DNA of 51,232 bases. It comes from Nemertoderma westbladi. Lineage: Eukaryota; Xenacoelomorpha; Nemertodermatida; Nemertodermatidae. A program made the translations under genes and the position numbers. Below are positions 11,344-22,000 of the stretch, one piece after another. The DNA lies in the NCBI GenBank assembly GCA_032718475.1, contig JAUCBJ010007269.1:1-51232 (forward strand), given 5' to 3'. Each line of letters opens with the position of its first letter. Within the stretch, counting starts at the first letter, position 1. The notes beneath the pieces are model-generated. The model was not told the DNA's origin. It did not search any database and saw only the letters and a program-made list of their open reading frames with translations.

Positions 11344-13119
11344 TTAGTCTTTCTTGCGCGGACGGCGTTTACGCAGTTTTTTAAAGCTAGCAAGAGTCCT
11401 TTTCTCTTTGGGGCGAGCCACTTTACGAGGAGGGCTATAACTCCTGGGTGAAGGGTGCAATATGATTGCATCAGAAGGTATGGGATTACGATCGGTATAT
11501 CCGCCGGTCGAAGTACCGGGTTGATTGACATCAACGTCCGGGGAGAGGGGTCTAACGGCTTTGAGAGCTCGTTTCAAGACAGCCGCTCTTACGGGTCCTG
11601 TACGAGTGGTCTGCACGAGGGCCGTGGGTGGACCATAGGTAGTTAGAAACTTCCTTGGTTTAATGGTTCTTTCCAACTCGCGTTCGCGGGCTCGGTACTC
11701 GTAAGGCCGTCGATATACTTCTTGTAACTCAGGGTGTGAGTTGACGAATAAGTCTCCATAGGCAGGGTCTTGACGGATAAAGTTTATTAAGTTGTAAGAA
11801 TGGATGTCACTCGGATTAATGCTCCTGAGAAATTTGCGTACATATTTGGTTGAAATACATTCTCCAACGCGCTTCAGTAGTTCATAACTTGATAGGCGTG
11901 ATTTTTGTTCGACGGAGGCAAACAAATAAGGATGGAACGCATAAACTCCTTCGTAAGCGCGTCCAGGGTAATAGCGATGGCGTGAATCACAATGTAAATC
12001 AGCGTTCGCTTCCCAAGCTCTGATATAACGTAGTACAATCATTTCATCTACGCTCTCTAAATCATGATTAAAGGGACAATCAAAGCTGGCGTGTCCTTTT
12101 AATTGACAATGATGGCATTGAGTCATAAATTGGGGGCAGACAGCAAAAATGTGCAAATTATTAAGCCGACAATATGCACAATAGATTTCCATCGACGGTT
12201 GCTCGTGGAAATAGGAACAGAGATCGTTGGTGTCCATAGACGTAATATGGTCTCTCGATGCGCACAGCCGACAACGTTGTCGAGAAACATAATTGGCGTG
12301 GCGATAATCATACGCAGTAAGACACTGTGGACCTTGATACCATTCCAATATATAGTCGCTATCGCTACTCCGAGACGTGGGGGGCTGAATCTCTTCAGAT
12401 TCTAAACATATGGGTTCGTCTTCCCCTTGTATAGTTGAGGTAGGCATGGCCGTCTCCTCAAGTGGACCTATCGTCTGAATTTCCACGACAGAATAACCTG
12501 TGGGGATCCGAGGTCTTTGGATAACCGAGGAGTGCAGGTTTATTATACAAATGTCTTTGAAAATAGCGAATCCAGCGCTATCTAACTTCTCCGCAGCCGA
12601 GTCTCTTAAGCTGAGCTTGGTCAAAGCGCGGTCTTTGAATTGGCTATCCACGTTGCGAAACGGGGTTAAAAACCGTCGGAAACATTCAAAGCGGATGAAT
12701 TTATTATGTTCATCTAGCTTAGCGAGTTTGGTCCCAAGCATTAATGGATGGGCGCGTATAGTGCGACTGCACACATCGGCTAGCCAACCGGAAAGTGCGG
12801 CGTTTTCGAAGATCGTGTAGATAGCTAAGGAGGGACGGAGTGGAACACTCATGAAGCTATACACGGCGCCAGGTGCGGTCAACGGTCCGTCAAAGTATAA
12901 TCGAGAATAATGGTCTCCGTATACTTGTTGATAGTTGATGGGATTTCCGACCTTGAAATTCCACCCGTATTCCTGAAAGGCAAGATGTCCGATGGAAGTT
13001 TGTTGCACCTTTGTAATGTTGCTAGACGCATTAGCATACATGGTGCGAAAGAAACCTCGGCCTTCTGCCCAGGGAACAATCAGCTGAGTATCCACGAAAG
13101 GGTATGGAGTGTTCTCCAT
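11344..13119 (-). CDS. BEL/Pao accessory ORF3, CCHC zinc-knuckle protein of unknown function
   Basis: The 591-aa ORF lies between ORF2 and the 3' LTR. A stop codon (TAG) is in frame just before its first ATG. Residues about 275-350 are rich in cysteine and histidine (CRLCASRDH, CAYCRLNNLH) and include a clean CCHC knuckle CHHCQLKGHASFDC (CX2CX4HX4C). The C terminus is strongly basic (KKLRKRRPRKKD). There is no signal peptide or transmembrane segment, so the envelope proteins known from some BEL/Pao elements are not a good match. A nucleic-acid-binding accessory or second Gag-like role is an inference. It may be translated from a spliced RNA; a possible acceptor (GTGCAACAG) lies a few bases before the ATG. 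The copy at 34243-45970 keeps only its 3' remnant. Confidence 0.8.
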   Translation of the reverse strand: MENTPYPFVDTQLIVPWAEGRGFFRTMYANASSNITKVQQTSIGHLAFQEYGWNFKVGNPINYQQVYGDHYSRLYFDGPLTAPGAVYSFMSVPLRPSLAIYTIFENAALSGWLADVCSRTIRAHPLMLGTKLAKLDEHNKFIRFECFRRFLTPFRNVDSQFKDRALTKLSLRDSAAEKLDSAGFAIFKDICIINLHSSVIQRPRIPTGYSVVEIQTIGPLEETAMPTSTIQGEDEPICLESEEIQPPTSRSSDSDYILEWYQGPQCLTAYDYRHANYVSRQRCRLCASRDHITSMDTNDLCSYFHEQPSMEIYCAYCRLNNLHIFAVCPQFMTQCHHCQLKGHASFDCPFNHDLESVDEMIVLRYIRAWEANADLHCDSRHRYYPGRAYEGVYAFHPYLFASVEQKSRLSSYELLKRVGECISTKYVRKFLRSINPSDIHSYNLINFIRQDPAYGDLFVNSHPELQEVYRRPYEYRARERELERTIKPRKFLTTYGPPTALVQTTRTGPVRAAVLKRALKAVRPLSPDVDVNQPGTSTGGYTDRNPIPSDAIILHPSPRSYSPPRKVARPKEKRTLASFKKLRKRRPRKKD

Positions 13120-13823
13120 ATTCCTGTTGCACGCCTAACATGTTTTCCGCCATCGATGGGAGAGGGCAAGGAAAACCTATGACACATTCAACAAGGTTTA
13201 AAATACGATCTCAGTAGGAGGATTATGTCATTCGAAGATTATCTCCAAATTAATTTATCCCCAATTATTAAGGGAGGTGAACAACCAGATTTATGACACA
13301 CAATGGTACCAGTTGTTCACAGACTAGCCGCGTATCCTTTTAGTCCTTGTATCGGGTTGTGGACCTAAGGAAATTATCGGTGGTTGATTATGTAATCAAC
13401 GACAAAGAGATGGGCGTTGATATTATAAATACCAACACAATGGTATATGGACAGGAGGTGCGGACACGAATATAGGCATCCAGATAAACAGTAAAGGGTG
13501 GGGAGATTTATTAGGAAGCGGTATGATTCATACCACGATACCACTATGATTGGTCGATCGATGAAGGGAGTAAAGAGGAGGAAGGAGATATGGCAGTATC
13601 CATAAGACACCACAATGGACATGTTTTCCGTTACCCCATCATTCATTACTGCTTTACTAATATTAATTACTAATTACTATTACTGCATTACTGCTTACTG
13701 TGACACTGATCACAATAATTACAGGAAAACGATGAAGGAAGAGAAAGTTACAGCCTCCCGAAGGAGACCGCCCGCGAGCACCCGTGCCCCGGGGAAAACT
13801 ATTCACATTATGGACCCTAGACA
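13120..13823 (-). other. Spacer between ORF3 and ORF2 of the BEL element
   Basis: No supportable ORF; the open frames are short and unconserved. The region could hold splice sites for an ORF3 message but none can be proven by eye. Confidence 0.5.
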
Positions 13824-14453
13824 TCAACTCATGTCTCTTCTCCAGTGGTTCCCTTCTATTAGTTCAAAGCTATCCGAGACAACAGATAGTGGACGATCTG
13901 CGGTAAGATACATCATGGTGAAATAGAGTCGTTTGAGTTCTACCATGGGATCGTGATGTATACCTTGAGGATATCGAGTCTCTAGGTTCTGTTGACTGGC
14001 AATATTGAGATAGGTTTCTCTCAAAAATTCCAAGTAGTCGTTGAAGTTGATACGCTTATCGGGTTCTTCAACGTTTTCTCTGTCGAGTAGGTTGCGAATA
14101 GAGTTCTCGTGTTCTATTCTCGGTTTATCATTACGATTCCGCTGGGCATGATATTTAAATAAAACCATTTCCCTTTCGGTGTCTACATCATCAGTATCAT
14201 GTAAATCGGTAGGATGGCCGGTAGTTAAGAAGTCCATATACGTACCATTACGATTCGTATAGCGAGCGGTGAATTTTCTATAGTCCGATTCACGCGTAAG
14301 TTGTTCCTGGGACATCGGCGGTTCGATATAACGACCATCGTCCTCCGTAATAGTTGGATCGGCTTCACCGCGTATCAAGCTATCCACAAACGCTTGTAAA
14401 GGTAGAGTATATCGCTCTCTAATACCAAAGTCATCTTCTATCAATTCCGTCAT
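13824..14453 (-). CDS. BEL/Pao accessory ORF2, unknown function
   Basis: The 209-aa ORF lies downstream of Gag-Pol in the element's orientation. It is acidic and hydrophilic, with no signal peptide, membrane segment or zinc motif. It starts MTELIEDDFGIRERYTLPLQ and contains DDGRYIEPPMSQEQL. That it is real is supported by a diverged homologue at the same place in the second BEL element (43334-43640), where DDGRYIEPPMSQEQLAR is conserved even though the frame is broken by a 2-base deletion. I do not recognise a family. The protein is probably expressed from a spliced or downstream-initiated RNA. Confidence 0.75.
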   Translation of the reverse strand: MTELIEDDFGIRERYTLPLQAFVDSLIRGEADPTITEDDGRYIEPPMSQEQLTRESDYRKFTARYTNRNGTYMDFLTTGHPTDLHDTDDVDTEREMVLFKYHAQRNRNDKPRIEHENSIRNLLDRENVEEPDKRINFNDYLEFLRETYLNIASQQNLETRYPQGIHHDPMVELKRLYFTMMYLTADRPLSVVSDSFELIEGNHWRRDMS

Positions 14454-16073
14454 ATCTGCTATCTGAGTTTATTAATATCAATATGAGTTAATATTTTAGG
14501 CAAGCGGGCGTCGCTGCCTACTAGGCTTTGCCCCCGGACAGTGGGTTTCTCAGTGCCGATGTACCGCTGTCGCAGTGTTTACGCCAACATGTAGCAACAG
14601 CACGACAACGATAACTGGCACAAGTCCCACCACTGTCCGTCCCAAAGGCTTGAATCCACTTGAGGTTATCTCGGTAGAGTTAGGGCTACTTTACAATTGC
14701 GATTAGCTACTGTAAACACACTTTAGTAGTAACATTCACCTATAAACGCACAAATTCCATACAATCATTACTTACTGCACACATGCATGCCATTTGTCCG
14801 TTAGTCAGTGTCTTCCAGAATGTCACGTTATTACTATGTATCCTTGGATACTAATAATGCGCTATGTATACTCTTATGCTACGCAATGGGGCAAGCTTTT
14901 ATTGTTCCTTTAACTTGCTTCTAATTCTAGCGTGGGTGTTGCCATGGTGACATTATGGAAAACTAGCGGTAGAATTAGGGTAATTCTCATGCATACAGAT
15001 CTGGGATGTTATTTAATAGTAATTCTTTAATTGTCAATATCCTCTTTATGCATGATTTTATAAATTTTATCGGCTATTGACTATATATTGGAGATTCTCG
15101 CACTCTAGTACACTCAATATGAATCTCCGCTCCCATGATCTATTAATTACTGGAATTTTGGGAATGTTATAAATTGCACAAAATGACAATTTATGAAATT
15201 CATTTGAATATGAATTTAAATTTATTCCCGTGAATTTTATTATTTGATGTTAAATTGACACAAATTTTATTCCAGAGCATGTCTGGGAACTCAGGATCCT
15301 TAATTCTATAAAATCGTCCTTTTAAGAATATCGGTAAATACTGCGATATTTTAATTGACTAGAAATTTTAAAGGATCGGAATTTTACAGATTTTAATAAA
15401 TATTAAATTAATATTTAGGATGGGCACCGATTTATTCCAGAACTTGTCTGGGGACGTTAACCAATGATTCTAGAATTTGTCTTTCAAGTATATCGGTGGG
15501 TGCCACGATATCTTAATCGACTAGAATTACAGATGGTCAAAAAGTTTAACAGATTTATTTGCGATTTACGCTACTGTTAGAGGGACATCACGCTACTATA
15601 TGTATTATTTGTTATAAGGTAGAAGAGCAATATCGCACGAAGCAATGTCAGTGTGAAGAGGCAAGTCGTTTCCAAGGTCTACCCAGAGCTTGGTTTAGCC
15701 GAGACACGAGGATCTGAACTTTGCATTCCTAATACTCTGCCTACCAATAATACTTAAATATAGTAGTGGCTTTATTGTACTTTAAGAAGTACGGACATTT
15801 CATCTTACTGTAGTCACGTATTTATAATATGATACGGACAGTAAGGGAAGAGAAAATAATTATTTCTCGCCATCGCACTAAATATATATTATAGTAATTA
15901 TGTACGTAATAAACACTAATATATTGCACTAATCTACTAAATAATCCCTAAAATAACATTCTACTAAATAAAAATTGAATAAAAACGATTATAATAAAGT
16001 ACATAATAACATTTACATATAAAATGCAATAAAAACAGATAAATAATATAGACATACACCCACTCCAGACGTA
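14454..16073 (-). other. Pol-ORF2 spacer of the BEL element
   Basis: 1.6 kb without ORFs between the Gag-Pol stop and ORF2. It aligns with 41680-43303 of the second element (for example the stretch around GGTAGGCAGAGTATTAGGAA), so it is an original part of the family and not an insertion. Confidence 0.7.
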
Positions 16074-19000
16074 CTACGTTGAAGAGCCCCTAGATGTTTG
16101 AGGTATTAGGGAGGTGGTCGTGGGAAGGGTTTCTTGCCTTCCATAGTTTCCAGAGAGTTCTCTGTCTCTTTCCAGTAAACATAAACGACCAACTGGGCGA
16201 TTGAGTTGTTGCGTCTCAAAGATTATGCCAGGCTTCTTGAAGTTACGCCGCATAACGATGAGTTCTACTGAACGCACTAAACCATCCTCCGAGATATGAG
16301 TCTCGATGATACGACCTGTCTGCCACCGTTTACGTGGGAGGTCTTGATCTACAATAAGTACCATATCTCCGGCGCTGACGTTTTCCTGCTGCGCAAACCA
16401 CTTAGTTCGAAGTTGTAGCGTGGGCAGGTTATGTCTCTCGAAATGGTCAGCGAAACGACGGGATAGCAACTGCATAAGTTGCCAAGTTCGACGGCAGTAT
16501 TCGTCTCCGTCGACAATCTCCGATCGTGGGAGCATGGCTACCGGTTTCTTCAGTAGGAAGTGCGCAGGTGTCAGCGCTTCCAGGGAATCGGGACTCGATG
16601 AGACTGGCATAAGCGGTCTCTCGTTGAGATAGGCAGCTATTTCCTCCATTAACGTCCGCAAAAGTTCGTCGGTGAGATACGCACGGCACGGCACTATAAA
16701 GTGAAATGCGGTCTTAACACTTCGAATTAATCTCTCCCAACTTCCTCCCCACCAAGGGGCGTCGGCGGCGTTGAAGGTCCAGCTAGACGCTGTTATCCTT
16801 AGCTGGTCATCCACCTGTCTTTGGTTCCAGTCCTTTACGTAAGCTTGTATTTCGTTGTTGGCACCAATGAAGTTCGTTCCCTTGTCCGATCTCATGGTAT
16901 TACTCGTACCGAAGCGAGCGATCTGTCGTCGTAAACTTAAGACGAAACTGTTGGTAGATAGATCGTTCACCATATCGAGATGGATGGCTCTGCAAGTCAT
17001 GCACACGAAGATGACACACCATCTCTTGACTATAGTCCTCGCACGATATACTTCAATAGGGCCAAATAAATCTACACCAGTATTAGTAAAAGGTGGTTCA
17101 TAGAAGCTTACTCGTTCCCTAGGTAATTCTGCCTCTCGCTGTGTTAAAGGCCTACTGAATGCTTTCCTACAGGGTATGCAGTTCCTAAGAACTTGGTTCA
17201 GAGCCCTACGGGGTTTATCAAAATAATAGCGAGTTCGAATTTCGCTAAGAACTCGTTCTCTTCCAGCATGATAAAGCTTACTGTGAACATCTACAATCAT
17301 CTTGATTTGTACTTCAAGATTTCTAATGAGTATGGGGAATTTAGTGTCAAAGGATAAGGGTGCATTGGTTAACCTTCCTCCAACACGTATTAATCCATCT
17401 ATCATTGTGCTAGAGAATCGATCCCTTAAGCGCATCTGCGGATTTCTCAACAACAGGAAATACTTTTCGGAATCCTCATAGCATTGCAGGAGTCTCAGTA
17501 TCTGTTTATTAGTCTCTTCATGCTCCTGGTGACTAATTTTCTCCTTTAGAAAACTGTCAGACACTTTGTATTTAGGTAAGTTTTTAATAACATGAACTTG
17601 CGCAGATGTCAATGGAGCGTTATCACTAGTGGTCTTCGCCCTGGAGTATTGATGATGAAAGCATCTCTTTAAATATGTGACGGCTTTACAGAGCCGATTC
17701 CAGGAACTGTAGTGATGCATCGCTCTCTGCAGCAGGGGTGAGATTCCTTGCGAGACGTCTGGTATTCCAGATTTCCAATCTCTATCTCGAATTTCCGCAA
17801 CAGATTTATTTATAGCGAGGGATTGTGGATCTAAACCATCGTTTCCGGAAACATGTAATACAGATAGATCGATAGTCGGTTTAAATAACTTCGATTTACT
17901 CGCCCGGGTTTTAGGTTTAACGGTCTCCGCTCCCTTGGCTTGTCTAATTTCCGCCGTAGTAAGGTGAGGAGGCCATTCGTCCTCTTCCTTGCTCAGGAAG
18001 TCGGGTCCACCCAACCAATCTGGAGTATCTATCAGTTCCTGTGGAGTTGCTCCCCTGGAGGCGATATCGGCTGGATTAATCGTACCAGGGCAATGTCTCC
18101 ATTGATCTATCTTTGTGCGACTAAGAATAATAGCTACCCTATTAGTAACAAAAACGCTGAACTGACAGACCTCATTGGTTAGATACTCCAACACGAGTAA
18201 AGCGTCGGTCCAATAAACCGTTTTCTCCAGTGGGTAATCGATTTGTTCCGTTACGTTCCGGCCGATGGCTGTAGCGTATAAAGCCGCTTTTAACTCCGCT
18301 CGAGGAACCTTTAACTTGTTGTTAATCAGTGCCTTAGAGGTAACCAAGGCGACTTTGATCCCATCCGGAGTTTCGACTCGCAGATATGCTACTATACCTA
18401 TTCCCATGTCGCTGGCGTCTCCAAACACATGGAGTTGATAGGAATACGTCGGAAGAACATGTCCAAAATATGCACGGGAAATTATAAAGTTCTCGATGGC
18501 AGGTAGAGAATCTTCCCATTTCATCCATTTCTTCAACAGTTCTCCCTTAAGCGGATCATCCCACGAGTGGTTTTCAAGCCACATCTGTTGTACTAAACTC
18601 CGAGCAATCAATATAACTGGGCTAATAAATCCCAATGGGTCGAAATAAGTGCTCAGGATACTTAAACAAATCCGTTTGGTCCGGACTGGATTATCTCGCT
18701 GTTTTAACTGAAAAAACAGGATGTCTCTTTCAGTGTCCCACTTCAAGCCTAGCGTCTTGGTTTCAGGAAGATCGTCTTTTATTAAGTCTAGGTCTTTCGC
18801 TCCGCGATCCTCTACCGGTATGGCTTCCAGAAACTCACGGGAGTTACTAGTGAATTTCGTCAGTCGAAATCCCCCTCTTTTCAAACACTCTACCGTTCCT
18901 TTCGCGACAGCTATGGCTTCTTCTACTGATGGAAGGGACCTTAAATTGTCGTCCATGTATATATTGCGTTTTATGTTGTCTATCACTTCTTTGGAGAAGG

Positions 19001-22000
19001 AGTCTCGGTTGTCATTCGCAGTGGTTCGCACCACGGAGCAGGCGTTGGAAGGGCTAGATATGATCCCAAAAGCCTGGATGGTCATCCAGTACTCCACCGG
19101 TTTCTGGTTGAGGTCTCCTTCAGGCCACCACAGAAATCTCAGGCTGTCTCTATCTCTCTCCAGCGCCTTGACTTGTAAGAACATTCCTTCGATATCGGAA
19201 GCGAACGCGATGGAATATTGTCTTATTCTCAAAAGTATTCCCAACAAAGATTGGAGTAAATTGGGTCCTGGTAACAACTCGGAATTAAGGGATTGGCCCA
19301 TATATAGAGCAGAGCCATCGAATACGACTCGTACTTCATGGGGTTTACCGGGTTTGGGAACGTAATGATGTGTTAGATAATAAGTTCTTTCAGTTATTGG
19401 AGTTCCTTCCGGTACTTGCTCCGCATATCCCTTTGTGATAAATTTCTTCAACTGAGTTTGGTACATTTCCTTAGCTGAAGCGTTTGCCGTAAGACGTCGA
19501 TGTAATTGATTGATTCTTTTCTCAGCCAAGGGTCTGTTATTTATAAATCTGGGTTCACGTTTTCGGAAGGGTAGTCCGATTTCATATCGACCTTGATCTT
19601 TTAAAAAACGTGTGGTTGTTTCCTGGATTTGCTTGGCTCTTTCTTCTTCTATCGACAGGGCTTTGTTGTATGAATTGGGTTCTACTAATTCTTGGGTAAA
19701 GAATCGTACGGCTAGTTCGTCCCGAGTTCTAGCGTTGTAGCGCTCTACCTCGTCATTAAGTTCGTCATTATAAATAATGGATTCCGTTGGGCGAATCAGT
19801 TGACATAGGTTCGTTTGGTTTTTCCAAGTTTGATTCTCTGTAAGTAGGTCAATTGTGTTCTCTTCTTCGAAGAGTTGGTAGATGTCGTCATTATCTGAGG
19901 AGTATGGTGTTCCCTCAGTTAGTTCGTCCACCTCACTGCTTTCCACTTCCCCATCGTTTACTTGATATATTTGTTCGTGTGGCATTCTCTCTTCGAGAGT
20001 TCTACGGGAAGGGCCAGTAAAGTACCAACCTACTCTAGTTCTTACCGCATAAGTTTGCAGTGGTTGTGGTTGAGCAGGCCGTTTCTCTAATGTTTCGAGC
20101 GCCTCGTGCGCGTTTTGGCCGATAAGTATTTGCACTCCAGGATAATCTGTCTGGAATCGAGGTATCTTAAGATGTTGGACGCTCTCATCTTCGTCCCAAT
20201 TATAAAGGTCTGCTTGAGTAGTAGCAAAGTTCTTTATAGCCACCATTTTTACTGACCTTATACCTTGTGTTCCTAACTTATCCTGGGGGGTGGACAACAC
20301 ACCTACATAGTAATCTGCCGTTAGGGTAGATTTCCAAACCTGCATAATTCCTGACATATTCAATTTAGTCCGGAACTTGGGTTGTCCAGCAAAGATATCT
20401 TCGGCTAGTTCTTGATCGATGAATGTTCCTGTGCTGCCGGAGTCCAGGAGGGCGTTCACTATGTAGCTTTTGTCAATACCGTGAACTCTTACCTGAACTA
20501 CAGGAAATTCTCTGATTCCTACGTTGGAAGCTGGAGCTTTCCAAGATGGTTGTTTGGCGAAAGTAGTTTGGGGAAACTCATCGTTGATGTCCTTTTCGTA
20601 AGTAAGTGCTCGATACACTGCGGTATTGATTAGATAACAGGATTCGTTGGCGTCGGAGAATTCGTCAGTATAGAATCCTTCCATCTCAGACTCCTGATCA
20701 GTGTCATTTACGTCACTAAATTGGACATGTAGTTCGGGCTCACTTACCTGACTCTGTTTGTCTCGTTCGAACTCACTGTGTAACAAGATGTGATGTTTCG
20801 CGCCACACTTTGCACACTTTATGTCTGAGTAACAGGTTCGCCGTTGGTGTCCTGGTCTGAGGCAATTATAGCATAACCGCTTGTCCCACACAACTGTACG
20901 TCTATCTACAAGGGATTTCTTTAGAAATTCAGCACACGCACTCAAACGGTGTGTCCCGTCGCACAGCGCACAGTTAGGTTTTATGTTACTCACCTTACCT
21001 TGGGTAACTTGATGCACTCTCGTTTTTTCATCGGGTTTTCTTCGGTGCATTCTGTTAGGAGACTGAGGAGGGGTCTTGGCAACCTGTTCTCTCCTATCGT
21101 TGTTTCGAGCCTTATATTTACTTACATCTTTTGAGGTTTTGTCAACATAGTAAGATCGGTCTGTGTCTTTCCCGCTGTCCTCTTCTTGGGAAGCCTGGCT
21201 TTCGCCGTCGTCAGTGTAACACACCGGTGTTACTCTTCTCCTAGAAGTGGGTTTCTCACTTACCTTATTTTCCGATGTTTCCTCTCTGGACTGATTGATG
21301 AGTTGTAGTTTGACTTCACCATCTAAGAAAGACATGAGATCAGCCATGGTAGGACTTCGTCGTTGTTGTTCATTCATGTACAACACTTTCTTGTCCCAGC
21401 GTGTACATACTCCACCCTTTGGTAAAGTAGAGACTACGGCTCCAATAACCATGGAACTCTGATATTCATGCGACTTACCTAACCAGTCCAGTTGTCTACA
21501 GATCTCTTGAATTTCATCGGAAAACTCTATAATCCCACTACTAAGGAAGTGTCGGGGGGCTACTAATTTTGCATACAAATACTTAGCTATGTTATCCTTG
21601 TTACCATACCTGATGTTTAATGTATCCCAAACTTGTCTTAATCCTTCTGGATGTCCAATAAACTTTAACGCCATTAACTTGGGAGGTCCTTCCAAGCACT
21701 TGATGAGGAATCTAAGTTTCTCTCCGTTAGATAGTACAGAGTTCTGTATGCTATCTTTGTAATATTCGTTGAAAGGTAACCATTTCATCTCATCTCCATT
21801 GAATTTGACGATCTCTCCCACTTTGACCGCTTGGCGGGCTTCTGTTCTAGCCATCTGACGCATAAAGCTTTCTTGGGCCATCGTGTTATTTAATATCGAA
21901 TTATCGGTATACAAATTTCTCGGATCATTATCAGGTCTATAGGGAATATCATTAATAACAGGTCTATAATCACCCTTAATAGGGTTTGCTATAGGAGTTT

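Noticed and set aside
11344-13119. Envelope gene in the BEL element
   Set aside because: No signal peptide, transmembrane segment or furin-like site seen; a zinc knuckle and basic tail fit a nucleic-acid-binding protein better.
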